From Ketobacter sp036337295 (GTDB lineage: Bacteria > Pseudomonadota > Gammaproteobacteria > Pseudomonadales > Ketobacteraceae): DNA of 64,000 nt. The position numbers were made by a program, and so were the translations under genes. The notes beneath the pieces are model-generated. The model had not been told where the DNA came from. It ran no database searches and saw only the letters and a list, made by a program, of their open reading frames with translations. Shown piece after piece: positions 52,790 to 61,628 of this stretch. Position 1 is the stretch's first letter. Each line of letters begins with the position of its first letter. The DNA lies in assembly GCA_036337295.1 (NCBI GenBank), contig JAYZEN010000001.1, positions 868,001 to 932,000 of the forward strand, read 5' to 3'.

Positions 52790-53527
52790 TTAAGGTGCAG
52801 GACAGCTATTCTCATCGTCATCACAAACCATATCACAAACAAACAACTTCACTAATACGCACGTTCCACCTACGGCAGCGCCACCAAGTTTATTAGCATA
52901 TCCAACCGCCGCACCGGCACCAGTACATATTGGCTGATACTTAAAATTGCACTCTAATTTACATTGCGTATCGGGAGGATATGTAGGGTTCGGCAATATT
53001 CCAGCAGCACACTCGGCTGTTGCACACTTACCCTCATTTGGATAACCACTGGGACTAGTACCATCATCAATATGGCAACTTCCTGAAGAAACAGTTCCAG
53101 GAACACAGGGTTTCAGGCCATCAGGGTCTATAAAATTAATCGAGTTCCCGCCAACATACCCATATGTGTTTAGGCCACCCTCCAACCCAATCGGATCACT
53201 TTGAACATACCGTCCCAAACTCGGATCATAATCCCGAAAGTAATTATAATGTAGCCCCGATTCAGAATCGTAATACTGCCCCGGGAACCTCAGATTGTAT
53301 TCAATCTGATTACTGCTGATATCCGTTTCCCCAAAGGGCAGACGGTCGCCTTCCCAGACCTTTTGTTGGTTGGCATCGGTGATGACCCGAGGTGTACCCA
53401 GGTGGTCAGTGTGCACATAATAGAGTGTGCCGGCACTGACAGCGGCGGAGCAACACCACAGCATGAAGAACAGTGCAATGCCGGGGCGAATGCTGAACAA
53501 GGTAAAGATTATGCGTGCGTTGTTCAT
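52790..53527 (-). CDS. Secreted Rhs core plus variable Cys-rich tip, separate polypeptide
   Basis: The 245-residue protein begins with its own signal peptide (residues 1-32, cleavage after AVSA). It continues directly into the Rhs core: YYVHTDHLGTPRVITD (36-51), LRFPGQYYDSESGLHYNYFRDYDPSLGRYVQSDPIGL (79-115) and the cleavage-type motif ending DPDGL (134-138). The last 107 residues are a unique tip with 11 cysteines and a hydrophobic patch (VGGTCVLVKLFVC). In ordinary Rhs proteins this core is the C-terminal part of the same chain as the YD repeats. Here it starts in the overlapping ATGA of the long Rhs gene. Confidence 0.85.
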   Translation of the reverse strand: MNNARIIFTLFSIRPGIALFFMLWCCSAAVSAGTLYYVHTDHLGTPRVITDANQQKVWEGDRLPFGETDISSNQIEYNLRFPGQYYDSESGLHYNYFRDYDPSLGRYVQSDPIGLEGGLNTYGYVGGNSINFIDPDGLKPCVPGTVSSGSCHIDDGTSPSGYPNEGKCATAECAAGILPNPTYPPDTQCKLECNFKYQPICTGAGAAVGYANKLGGAAVGGTCVLVKLFVCDMVCDDDENSCPAP

Positions 53528-56500
53528 TGTGCTGCCCCCCCGCAGTTGCTTTCACAAACAGTTACGTTGCTGACAGTGAGTGTGGAGGTGGAAGACCCAG
53601 AATCCTTGTCGTTAACGATCAGCAACTGCATGTTCGCTCCCGTGTAGTGTTGACCCACCGGGATAATAATGTGCTGGACACTACCAGAACCGGTGTAGCT
53701 GTAGGTCTGATTACCCCAGTTTTGGGTGCCACTCAACTTAAACACGGCAGAACTGCTGGCGGAGTGGTCGGTGTCAAAGCCGATACCCTGAATTTCACCC
53801 AGGCCGTCGGCGACCATGTCGAATTCCAGAACCGATTCAGCAGTCAGGGTGAACACTTCACCATCCACATAGCGCCAGCGGTTGCCCGTCAGGGTAATAC
53901 TCGCTGTGCTGGATTCAACAGCGCCACTACTGCTGTCCTGGGACGTGAATGCACTGGTGCTGCTCAGATCCACCTGGTTGGCCGGTACGCTATCAACAGG
54001 ATCAGCCATCACGACCGCTACAGGCTCGTTACCCAGATAGATGTGTTCCTGAATCAAATTGCCCTGACCGTCACTGGAGGCCAGCTGCAATCCCTGTCTG
54101 CTGTAGTGGAAGACTTCCGTCCCTAGTGCGCTGGTCTTTCTCACGCGCTGCCCTAATGCATTGTATTGGTAGACACCTAAAGCATTGCTGTCTTCGTTTA
54201 GCTCAATCAGACGCAGATTGTCATTGTATGCATAAGTACGGTTCTGGCCGCCGTAGGTGGTTTCGCTATCCAGCGCACCAGCATCGTTGTAAACCAGACT
54301 GCGAACCGACTGATTACCGCCAGTATCGAGAGTGACCGCGTTCAGCTGGTTACTGGCCTCATCATAGGCGTAGGTTTCGGTGGTGTGCGTCGTCGCCCCC
54401 AATGCCAGGGCTTTCAGGGTACGATTGCCGACCGGATCATATTCATAACGAATGTGATCGGTGTTGGTGCCGTAGTTACCATAGGCGTGTTGCAGGCGAT
54501 GCAGATCATCATAGGTGAAGGTCTGGCTGTCGCTGCTGTTGAGGTTATCCAGAATACTGGTGATGTTGTTGAAGGCATCGTAGCCATAATCCAGGTCCAG
54601 GACGGATTGGGTATCGCTCACCTGAATCTGGTCGATGCGGTAATCCAGATCATAGGGTACCTGACGCACCAGGCCATTGCCGTAAGTGTATTGCTGGATG
54701 GGCCCAAAGGGTAGGTATTGAATAGCCGTAACAACATTTTGCTCCGGCTCTGCAGCGGAGCGCCGGGTGGTGACCGAGCTGATGCGACCAAGCGCATCAT
54801 TACGGTAGTAATACACGATACGACCACTGGGATAGGTTATCTGAATGAGTTTGTCTGCCAAATTATAACCATAACCGGTGCTGTAGGTCTGACCCGCAAT
54901 GACACGGGTATCCTGGGTCAGGTTGCCTCGATGATCATAGGTATAGACCGTACTACCACTTTGATCCGTAATGCGGGTGAGTTTACCCAGAGCATAGGGG
55001 TTATTGGCATCCACTTCATCGTAGTAGTAGTGCACATCCTGGGTACCGTTGGGGTATTGGATCCAGGTCAGTCGGCCCAGGTCATCGTAGTGGTACTGCA
55101 CTGTCACATTACGGGCGTCCCGCTTGAAGGTCAGGTTGCCCTGCTCGTTGTACCAGTAGTGGGTGGTACCGGTATCCGGGCTGATCTGGGTGATCTTGTC
55201 ACCGAAGCCGTTGTAGACGTAGGTGGTGGTGTTGCCTTTGGGGTCTTTGACGGAGGTCACCCGATCCTGGATGTTGTAGGTGTAGTAGGTGTAATGATTA
55301 ATGGACGTATTCACACCGTTCACTTCGGTTCTTCGGGGTTGCAACACCCTCGAAATCCGATTCATCGTATCGTATGTATTGGTAGTGCGCGCTGTAAATG
55401 GCCCTTTATCCTGAATCGTCGTTAGGTTGTTTTTGACATCATACATATAGATGGAGCGCTGACCATTATTGCCCAACAACTCCCGTAAGCGCCCCAAATC
55501 ATCAAAGATTCTGCGTTGTAGATACGCTATGTTATCGGAAGCGTCCTGGGTTTCCGCCCGGGTCCAGTCTCCCAGCGCATTGGGTGTATAGACGATCTCT
55601 TCCCCCAGGTTATTGGAAACACTTACGATGTGGCGGGCATCATTGTATTCGTACTGCAGATAGGCCCCATCCGGATACGTCACCTTCTCCAGGGTGCCGT
55701 TCGGGTACCAGTCGTATTCGGTCACCGCATCCAGGGCGGGGTTGCCAGAGGTATCTCTGACCGTCACCGATTCAATCCAGCCCAAGGGGTGATAGCTGAT
55801 CTGGGTGATGACGCCATTGCTGTCTTCAATGGTCTTCGGCAAGCCAGCGCCAGTGAAGTTGCTGTACTCGGTGGTCTGGCCCAGCGCATTGACCCTCTGA
55901 ATCAGTCGTGACTGAATGTCGTAGGTGAACGTTACGCTATCCGAATCACCAGGCAGGGGCCCATCCACCGTTAGGGTGTCCACCAAGGTGTCGGCGGGAA
56001 TGCCACCCCCCGTATGGTAGGTGTAGGCAAAGCTGGTGGTACGGGTTTGCCCATTGGTGCTGCCCAGGGGTGTAGTGTAATCGCTCAGATCCGTGACGGT
56101 GATGGACTGGATTCGGTTATTGGGCCAGTAGGTGTAGTCTTGCTGGAGCAAGCCAACCCAGTTGGCAGTTGTACTGCCGCCATCACGGTAATATTGAGTG
56201 GAGGACTCGACTTTGCCATCGGGGTAGTAGGTGTAGCCGGTGGAGCGGGCGTCGATATTACTGTATGTAGGAGTGATGCCGTTCAGGCGCCCACCTTCCG
56301 CCACACGAGTCACCCGATTGTCGTCGTTATACTCATAGACCATGCCGCGATTGCTGTCATTGATATTGATGGCACCCACTTTACGATTCTTTGCATCATA
56401 GACATATTTGTTGCTGGTGGCTGCACAGGTTGTGGTGCTTGCACCTTGAGAGGTTAACGGCTTGAAGGGTGGGGTGACCTGAAACAACATAGTGGTGGTT

Positions 56501-57729
56501 AAACCAAAACTGTTAGTGACACGTCGTTTCGAGGCATTCACATAATCAAAGTAGTGGATTTCGCCTTCCGAACCCAGTTGGCTGGAGGCAACTCGACCAT
56601 CTGCATGATAGGTAACCGACGAAACCACCATGTTACGCGCATCCATCTCTTTGGTGTAATACAGGGGATAGTTGGCGTCTTCGTAGAGGTATTGCCGCAC
56701 CTGAATAGGCGACGAACTAGCACCTGTCGGGGTGAAGGTCACGTTCTCCAATCGGGTATTAGCCGTATTGTAGGTGTAGTCAAATTGACCTGTACTGGTA
56801 ATGACAGTAGCAGGTGGCGAGGGGAATCCTGTAGTTCGGAAATTATCATACACGCCAGCGACTGCAGGGCCTGTATATGTAAGGGTTAGCGAATCGCCAT
56901 TGGTGTGGGTCACCTGCATCTGATTGCCGTTATAAGTAAATTTTTGCTCCAATCCAGAAGTTGTATCGACAATGCGAAGGAGTTGGCCGCTCTGGTTATA
57001 GTATTCCTCGGAATTTCCTGGATGGGTTAAACGCCAAAACTCGTTATTCGTACCATCGAGCGCCTCAAGATAGGCTGCATTCGCAGAATCACGGTCATAG
57101 TACACACCATTATCGGATTGGATGTAGATAAAGCTGGCACCATCGTCTCGCTTCGCCAGCACCCAACTATCGGACATATCCCCCCAATCCCCGGAGATGG
57201 GATCTACACTGATAGATAATGAGCGGGAGTAATCACTGGTCCAGTGTGAACTGAAATACTTGCCGCCAACTTTATTGAGCGAATTGAAGTGGAAGCCAAA
57301 AGTAATAGGAAAGTCACCAAAGCCGAGATAGTCAATGCGGGATTGATATTTTCCACCGGTTGCGATGTTGACCGGATGCGGGGTGTGGGAGTCGCAACTG
57401 GGTCCACCATTCGAATCACTTACGGGCGGGGCGGAGCAGTTGGCGCCACTAGAAAGTTCTTCTCCTGGGCCGCAGGGACTGTCATACCCACTCCAATACA
57501 GAATGAAGGAGCCATCGTCTATGCAGAGGTGTTGTGGTGCGGTGATTGGGGAAACTAGGCAGTTCTGCATACCCCACTCTGCCATCCACCCGTAACCACT
57601 CGAGTTAGGATCTTCCGGATAATCTATCCAGCCCTTCCATGCAGCAAATGTTGTGCTAACGTACATGAGCAGAAATGCTGAGCAGCAGAAAGGCAAGAAT
57701 TGCTTCCGGGAAATAATTTGGTTGATCAT
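53524..57729 (-). CDS. Secreted Rhs/YD-repeat protein lacking the core end, with C-terminal beta-sandwich
   Basis: The 1401-residue protein has a signal peptide (about residues 1-29, ending TFAA), an N-terminal DUF6531-like segment (PHPVNIATGGKYQSRIDY near 117), and about 20 YD repeats (YDxxGRL, YNxxGQ types) from about 350 to 1235. It reaches the conserved IYLGNEPVAVV. Instead of continuing to the HTDHLG core it carries a domain of about 150 residues (1251-1401) with NRWRYVDGE, FKLSGTQNWGN and VGQHYTGANMQLL, like accessory beta-sandwich modules of secreted hydrolases. YD repeats form a hollow cage around a toxin. The missing core is encoded by the next gene. Confidence 0.88.
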   Translation of the reverse strand: MINQIISRKQFLPFCCSAFLLMYVSTTFAAWKGWIDYPEDPNSSGYGWMAEWGMQNCLVSPITAPQHLCIDDGSFILYWSGYDSPCGPGEELSSGANCSAPPVSDSNGGPSCDSHTPHPVNIATGGKYQSRIDYLGFGDFPITFGFHFNSLNKVGGKYFSSHWTSDYSRSLSISVDPISGDWGDMSDSWVLAKRDDGASFIYIQSDNGVYYDRDSANAAYLEALDGTNNEFWRLTHPGNSEEYYNQSGQLLRIVDTTSGLEQKFTYNGNQMQVTHTNGDSLTLTYTGPAVAGVYDNFRTTGFPSPPATVITSTGQFDYTYNTANTRLENVTFTPTGASSSPIQVRQYLYEDANYPLYYTKEMDARNMVVSSVTYHADGRVASSQLGSEGEIHYFDYVNASKRRVTNSFGLTTTMLFQVTPPFKPLTSQGASTTTCAATSNKYVYDAKNRKVGAININDSNRGMVYEYNDDNRVTRVAEGGRLNGITPTYSNIDARSTGYTYYPDGKVESSTQYYRDGGSTTANWVGLLQQDYTYWPNNRIQSITVTDLSDYTTPLGSTNGQTRTTSFAYTYHTGGGIPADTLVDTLTVDGPLPGDSDSVTFTYDIQSRLIQRVNALGQTTEYSNFTGAGLPKTIEDSNGVITQISYHPLGWIESVTVRDTSGNPALDAVTEYDWYPNGTLEKVTYPDGAYLQYEYNDARHIVSVSNNLGEEIVYTPNALGDWTRAETQDASDNIAYLQRRIFDDLGRLRELLGNNGQRSIYMYDVKNNLTTIQDKGPFTARTTNTYDTMNRISRVLQPRRTEVNGVNTSINHYTYYTYNIQDRVTSVKDPKGNTTTYVYNGFGDKITQISPDTGTTHYWYNEQGNLTFKRDARNVTVQYHYDDLGRLTWIQYPNGTQDVHYYYDEVDANNPYALGKLTRITDQSGSTVYTYDHRGNLTQDTRVIAGQTYSTGYGYNLADKLIQITYPSGRIVYYYRNDALGRISSVTTRRSAAEPEQNVVTAIQYLPFGPIQQYTYGNGLVRQVPYDLDYRIDQIQVSDTQSVLDLDYGYDAFNNITSILDNLNSSDSQTFTYDDLHRLQHAYGNYGTNTDHIRYEYDPVGNRTLKALALGATTHTTETYAYDEASNQLNAVTLDTGGNQSVRSLVYNDAGALDSETTYGGQNRTYAYNDNLRLIELNEDSNALGVYQYNALGQRVRKTSALGTEVFHYSRQGLQLASSDGQGNLIQEHIYLGNEPVAVVMADPVDSVPANQVDLSSTSAFTSQDSSSGAVESSTASITLTGNRWRYVDGEVFTLTAESVLEFDMVADGLGEIQGIGFDTDHSASSSAVFKLSGTQNWGNQTYSYTGSGSVQHIIIPVGQHYTGANMQLLIVNDKDSGSSTSTLTVSNVTVCESNCGGAAQ

Positions 57730-58188
57730 ACGACTGTGGCTCCTACCGGGCGTAGCACAATCATCAGTCGTCGCGACGGACTAGATTGGCTGACGTGTTC
57801 CATAAATTGAATGGCGGTGAATATACCAGAGAGTCTGGGGGGCTGAATGAAGTGCAATGGATACAGAATGTGCCATTCTGTAATTTTGTGGAATATTCAC
57901 ATTCACACTCATCGACCCTGCAAATAAATGAAACATTGCCTATAACCCAAACCAAGTTTGGGGTTTCATCGAAATCAACTCCAAGCCTGCCTTTATTAGC
58001 TGTCATCTCTTACCGTACATTCGTTCTTTACTTTTATTTTCTGTCTTGGCCCGATAGATCAACAGCAACTCTCACTTGCCAGCTGCCATCCATTACGCCT
58101 TCAACCATCATCAAGTCCACACACCAAGCCCCATCTATAGAGACAAAACCCACCCAAACTCAAACAACACGATCAATGGCAATTCGAC
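57730..58188. other. Intergenic region, 459 bases
   Basis: It must hold the promoter of the split Rhs operon. The sequence is AT-rich and low in structure. Short frames here lack ribosome sites, and I see no gene or terminator that I would defend. Confidence 0.4.
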
Positions 58189-58707
58189 CTACAAATTTAT
58201 CACTAAATTTTCATCATGCTTGGCGATCACCTTCTCGCCAGAAACAGCACCTGACTCCCCACCAAGCACACAAACCTCTACATTAGCTTCACCGAGCTTA
58301 AACCAACCTTCCCTAACAGTGCCATCGCTTGCTACAAAATCTCCAGGTATCCAGAAGCCATACAGCTCAGGCAGCATCATTTCACAACTCAAAATACTTC
58401 TATGCACGGAAGTTTTGACATAACTCTCCACGAAAACTGACTCATAAGGGCTGTCGACCTCCAACAATTCCACACCCACACTCGCCCCCTTTGGCTTCAT
58501 GAACGAAAAAGCAGGTTTAGCATCTGCGTGCGCTTTAGCTAACATCCCACCTGATACAAGTTCAACTTTTTTGCCCGAGGGCATAGCAATAAAATCACCA
58601 TGCGCCAGAGAGTCATCTGTCAACGGGATCAAAGTGGCTGCAATTATTTTGTTGCCTTTGATCTTCATTGGTCGCTTATCGAACTCTAATATTTTAAACG
58701 CTTTCAT
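58189..58707 (-). CDS. Hypothetical protein in toxin-immunity array
   Basis: The 172-residue soluble protein starts at MKAFKILEFDKRP, its ATG overlapping the stop of the upstream short frame by one base (TAATG). It is mixed alpha/beta with SCEMMLPELYGFWIPGDFVASDG near residues 105-127. Size, AT-rich codon use and position directly after a toxin-tail-like fragment are those of an immunity protein (inference). No family recognised. Confidence 0.65.
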   Translation of the reverse strand: MKAFKILEFDKRPMKIKGNKIIAATLIPLTDDSLAHGDFIAMPSGKKVELVSGGMLAKAHADAKPAFSFMKPKGASVGVELLEVDSPYESVFVESYVKTSVHRSILSCEMMLPELYGFWIPGDFVASDGTVREGWFKLGEANVEVCVLGGESGAVSGEKVIAKHDENLVINL

Positions 58708-58889
58708 TATTGTCCATTCCAAATATCAAAATAGGAACCATCATTGACACGCCGAATATCATCTTTCAATTCCGCTCGCAATGCAGGCGTCAACTCATAG
58801 CTGTCGATGATCGAGCGCTTAGCCATTATTTCCAATGCCTCTGGAGAGTAGCCTTTTGTCGGCACCAGAATCAACCCACAACCAAACAC
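58707..58889 (-). CDS. Short frame resembling the C-terminal end of a lost toxin tip
   Basis: The 60 codons (KGYSPEALEIMAKRSIID, then ELTPALRAELKDDIRRVNDG) read like the last helices of a toxin domain rather than a complete protein. It overlaps the 3' end of the preceding immunity gene by 19 bases and couples to the next gene by TAATG. It may be a truncated tip left by recombination, or a small protein of its own. Confidence 0.4.
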   Translation of the reverse strand: MFGCGLILVPTKGYSPEALEIMAKRSIIDSYELTPALRAELKDDIRRVNDGSYFDIWNGQ

Positions 58890-59161
58890 CCTTTACTGTC
58901 AAGCAAACTCTTTAAGGACAAGAGCTGGCGTCTAATTTCATCGCTTGACCGATTGGAGAATGAAACAAACTCATCCTCATCACCAATTGAAGCCAGTTTA
59001 TCTCTGATTTTGGCTTTCACCCATTCGGGAGATTCAGCCCACACTTCCTCCTCACCCTCACCAAGCATCGCAAACGTTTTGGAGATCAACTCGATATCCG
59101 TATACAAACCGGACTCATAATTTGAAATCAGTTCACGGTATTCGTCTATCGGACGGTTCAC
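58871..59161 (-). CDS. Putative immunity protein, paralogue A
   Basis: The 96-residue acidic helical protein starts with GTG (MNRPIDEYRELISNY). It is a clear paralogue of the protein at 59564-59854: both share the pattern SxLYTxxE, a LLGE/MLGE turn, EVW, PxWxKxK and DExVxF in the same order. Such small acidic pairs are typical of toxin immunity. No intact toxin precedes this copy. Confidence 0.65.
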   Translation of the reverse strand: MNRPIDEYRELISNYESGLYTDIELISKTFAMLGEGEEEVWAESPEWVKAKIRDKLASIGDEDEFVSFSNRSSDEIRRQLLSLKSLLDSKGCLVVG

Positions 59162-59563
59162 TATTCTCTCTCATATGTGCGAAAAGGGTAATCCGCTTTT
59201 TATCAGACGGGAGACCGCTGGGAATAACTCGCAAGCCAACACCAACCCCAATCAGCTGTATAGATGGACATTGCCTGCATCGATTGGACTCGGGTTACAC
59301 CATTCATTCAGCCAATCTATTCATAATTGCCAGAAACCCCATTCCCAACTGCCGACCAACGCCCTATCCGACTTCGACTTTCCAAGCTTTCTTGCATGTA
59401 CTGCATTCAAGTTCAGGAAACTTTTCCTGCACCTGAGCAATCTGGAAAAATAACCTCGATACTCTTTCCTTCTTCAAAGAGAGCGGCCATTTTCTAGAAG
59501 GCTGTTTCTCTCAGCCCTGCTTTGTTTGGAACAACTGAGCCGAATGCTCTGCCCTACCAACGA
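59162..59563. other. Decayed stretch between two immunity genes, 402 bases
   Basis: No intact gene is seen. On the minus strand, broken frames read MAALFEEGKSIEVIFPD and, in another frame, KFPELECSTCKKAWKVEVG. These look like pieces of one small zinc-ribbon protein separated by frameshifts, so this is probably a relic. Confidence 0.35.
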
Positions 59564-59854
59564 TCAAATATGATTATTTTCCTGGAGCCAGTGCTTTACA
59601 AACAAATTTTTCTTCTTAACTAACTCAGGATCAGCTCTACCAAATGTAACTACCTCATCAGACTCAGAGAAGTTAGTTAAAATGGTCGATACTTTCTGCT
59701 TTAGCCAACTGGGGAAATCATTCCATACTTCATCAATATTTGACTCGCCCAAAAGCTCCATAGCATTTACCACTACCTCGCCGGAAGTATAAAGGCTGTT
59801 AGAATAGCTCTCTAACAAAGCATTTAAATCATTCTTGACTTGAGCAACACCCAT
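59564..59854 (-). CDS. Putative immunity protein, paralogue B
   Basis: The 96-residue acidic protein starts at MGVAQVKNDLN with AGGAGG 8 bases upstream. It matches paralogue A (58871-59161) in length and in the ordered motifs LYT, LLGE, DEVW, PSWLKQK and DEVVTF. It directly follows a decayed toxin tip (59901-60340), so it is probably that toxin's immunity protein, retained after the toxin died. Confidence 0.7.
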   Translation of the reverse strand: MGVAQVKNDLNALLESYSNSLYTSGEVVVNAMELLGESNIDEVWNDFPSWLKQKVSTILTNFSESDEVVTFGRADPELVKKKNLFVKHWLQENNHI

Positions 59855-59900
59855 ACTATTGACCTCCTCTCATCTTAAAGACAAGCTTATCTGCCACATC

Positions 59901-60340
59901 CTATGATTGCTCATGAAGGTTTCCTGAAAGACCGCCACCTCTCCTCGCAACGATCAGTTGATTTAATTCCCGTACCTGGATAGCACCACGCTCCGCAAAC
60001 ATATTCCTCAAGTTGTTGATCTCATGCATTTCATGAGAAATATGCGCCACAATGGACTTATCACCATTCAGAATATTTGAATTAAATCTAACCGGCAGTT
60101 TACCAGTTTTTTCATGCAGGAAACCATCCCACTAAATCCAGTCGTCGTGCTTGAAACTATTTGATAGAGTAAAGTATTCCGCGTCTGCGTCGGTTCGAGA
60201 CCAGTTCTTCATGAAACCAATCGTAATGCCATATCCAATCTCAACACCATAGGAGCGTGCTAAATCAATAGCCTCCTGCTGTGATCATACACCCCATTGA
60301 GATTCAAACTATATGGAGCAAACCTTGGGTTTTCTGCGGC
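59901..60340 (-). pseudogene. Decayed toxin tip
   Basis: Reading the minus strand, AENPRFAPYSLNLNGVYDH (from 60340) shifts frame near 60280 into QEAIDLARSYGVEIGYG, GFMKNWSRTDADAEYF and HDDWI. It meets an in-frame TAG at 60132-60134 and resumes as WDGFLHEKTGKLPVRFNS, HISHEMHEINNLRNMF and RGGGLSGNLHEQS, ending at 59901. One frameshift and one stop inactivate it. The HExxH-like HEMHE could have been catalytic. Its immunity gene follows 47 bases downstream. Confidence 0.65.
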
Positions 60341-60411
60341 TCATCGAATACGAATACGAATACTGACTGGAACAACAGAGCAAGACTAAGTCGTTCCTCA
60401 ATCAGCTCAAC

Positions 60412-60867
60412 TCAAATTCTATAGGCTACCGTTACTCCCGCACCATCATCAACTTCGAATTTTAACTCAGGGTCCTCGAGACCCGTTATAACAAAGGGTA
60501 TCACCAGCTTTTCAAGCTGCTTATTCTCAAAGAATGAGAACTGACAGACCAAACACACATCATTTCTCAAACGATCTTCATCTGATGACAAAGAAATTAG
60601 ATCCATAAGCCGACCGGCGCCATCCGTGAAATCAATCGTAAAGTGGACTGGAACTGGACTCATTCGAGAACTACCAATCCTCACATACTCCCTAGACTTT
60701 AATTTTGTAAGCAACCTATCATCTTGCTCATGACTAAAGATCTGGCCTACTCGCTCATCACAGGCCTGACCGTCAGAAACAACTACGCTGCTCTTTTGTG
60801 AGGATAAACTTTGTAAAAGCTTATCCCACATACCATCAACCAAATTGGGATCTACCGGCATATACAT
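60412..60867 (-). CDS. Putative immunity protein of the displaced tip
   Basis: The 151-residue protein begins MYMPVDPNLVDGMWDKLL, with AGGAGG 8 bases upstream and the ATG 2 bases after the toxin stop. It is acidic, mixed alpha/beta, with VHFTIDFTDGAGRLMDLI and FVITGLEDPELKFEVDDG. The position and coupling to the orphan tip suggest the cognate immunity protein. No family recognised. Confidence 0.7.
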   Translation of the reverse strand: MYMPVDPNLVDGMWDKLLQSLSSQKSSVVVSDGQACDERVGQIFSHEQDDRLLTKLKSREYVRIGSSRMSPVPVHFTIDFTDGAGRLMDLISLSSDEDRLRNDVCLVCQFSFFENKQLEKLVIPFVITGLEDPELKFEVDDGAGVTVAYRI

Positions 60868-60869
60868 GT

Positions 60870-61628
60870 TTAGTTTCCTCCTATGGTAGTGGTATCGACT
60901 TTGCCGCCATATGGACGCTGATAATATCGATCGATGATATAGTTTTTCTCATTTAGGTAGTTCTCAATTAGAGTTCTTCTTGCACTCGTATCGCCAATAT
61001 CCCTGGCCGTGCGCATTTCTCCCAAATACTGCCTTCTTTCTGTAGAAAGAATTAGCTCGGGCTTTTTGAAGTACTCGATATATCGTGGAGAACCTAACGC
61101 TTGGTGATCCAAGAAATGTCCGTACTCATACCTCAAAGCTGATATCGAAAATTCATTCGGTAAAAGCATTTCGTTACCCAATGGTCCCCCAGCCGTATTT
61201 GGAGAGAATGCTATTGAAGCATCACCATATTTAATTGAAACGTCATTTACTTCGAGATCATTAAGTATGGTTTTGTACTCAGCAGGGTGACTTAGCTGAG
61301 CAGGCCCCATTGAATCCAACAACGGATCAGCTTGAGAGTTAAACTTCAAACTATTGCTGTTTGGAACCCCCTTCCCAACACCCCGCACCGCCCCCACCAC
61401 AGGAGCACCACTCAACACCACCCCACCCGCATCCAACAACAACTCATCCAGCGCAGCATCTTTCAATACCGCTGGCATCTTAGCATTATCCACGGTGAGA
61501 ATATTGTTGGCCTGGCGGGCGCCTTCGGAGAGGCCCGCCACCAAGCCAGGGCCGTCACGGCAGGCGCCACTGACGGGATAATGAGTGGCACTTTGGTATG
61601 AAAATGCATATAGGAGTAGATGATGCAT
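60870..61628 (-). CDS. Orphan toxin tip with duplicated core junction, probably silent
   Basis: Residues from DGPGLVAGLSEGARQ to GVGKGVPN (about 25-90) copy the segment preceding the tip in the full toxin at 62547. The tip (residues 91-252) is unique and contains SALRYEYGHFLDHQALGSPRY, which resembles HExGH zincin motifs but with Tyr for the first His. The 5' end lies in an IS remnant, and the upstream core fragment is fused out of frame, so the first 24 residues are not homologous to the toxin. Expression would need recombination with the intact core or an internal start. Confidence 0.6.
   Translation of the reverse strand: MHHLLLYAFSYQSATHYPVSGACRDGPGLVAGLSEGARQANNILTVDNAKMPAVLKDAALDELLLDAGGVVLSGAPVVGAVRGVGKGVPNSNSLKFNSQADPLLDSMGPAQLSHPAEYKTILNDLEVNDVSIKYGDASIAFSPNTAGGPLGNEMLLPNEFSISALRYEYGHFLDHQALGSPRYIEYFKKPELILSTERRQYLGEMRTARDIGDTSARRTLIENYLNEKNYIIDRYYQRPYGGKVDTTTIGGN
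61359..61554 (-). repeat. Direct repeat, copy 1 (pre-tip segment)
   Basis: About 196 bases nearly identical to 63027-63222 (constant offset 1668, only a few mismatches). It encodes the conserved segment just before the variable tip and gives the homology for swapping tips. Confidence 0.9.

Noticed and set aside
57764..58006. 80-codon minus-strand frame before the Rhs gene
   Set aside because: It has no convincing start or homology; it covers the likely Rhs promoter.
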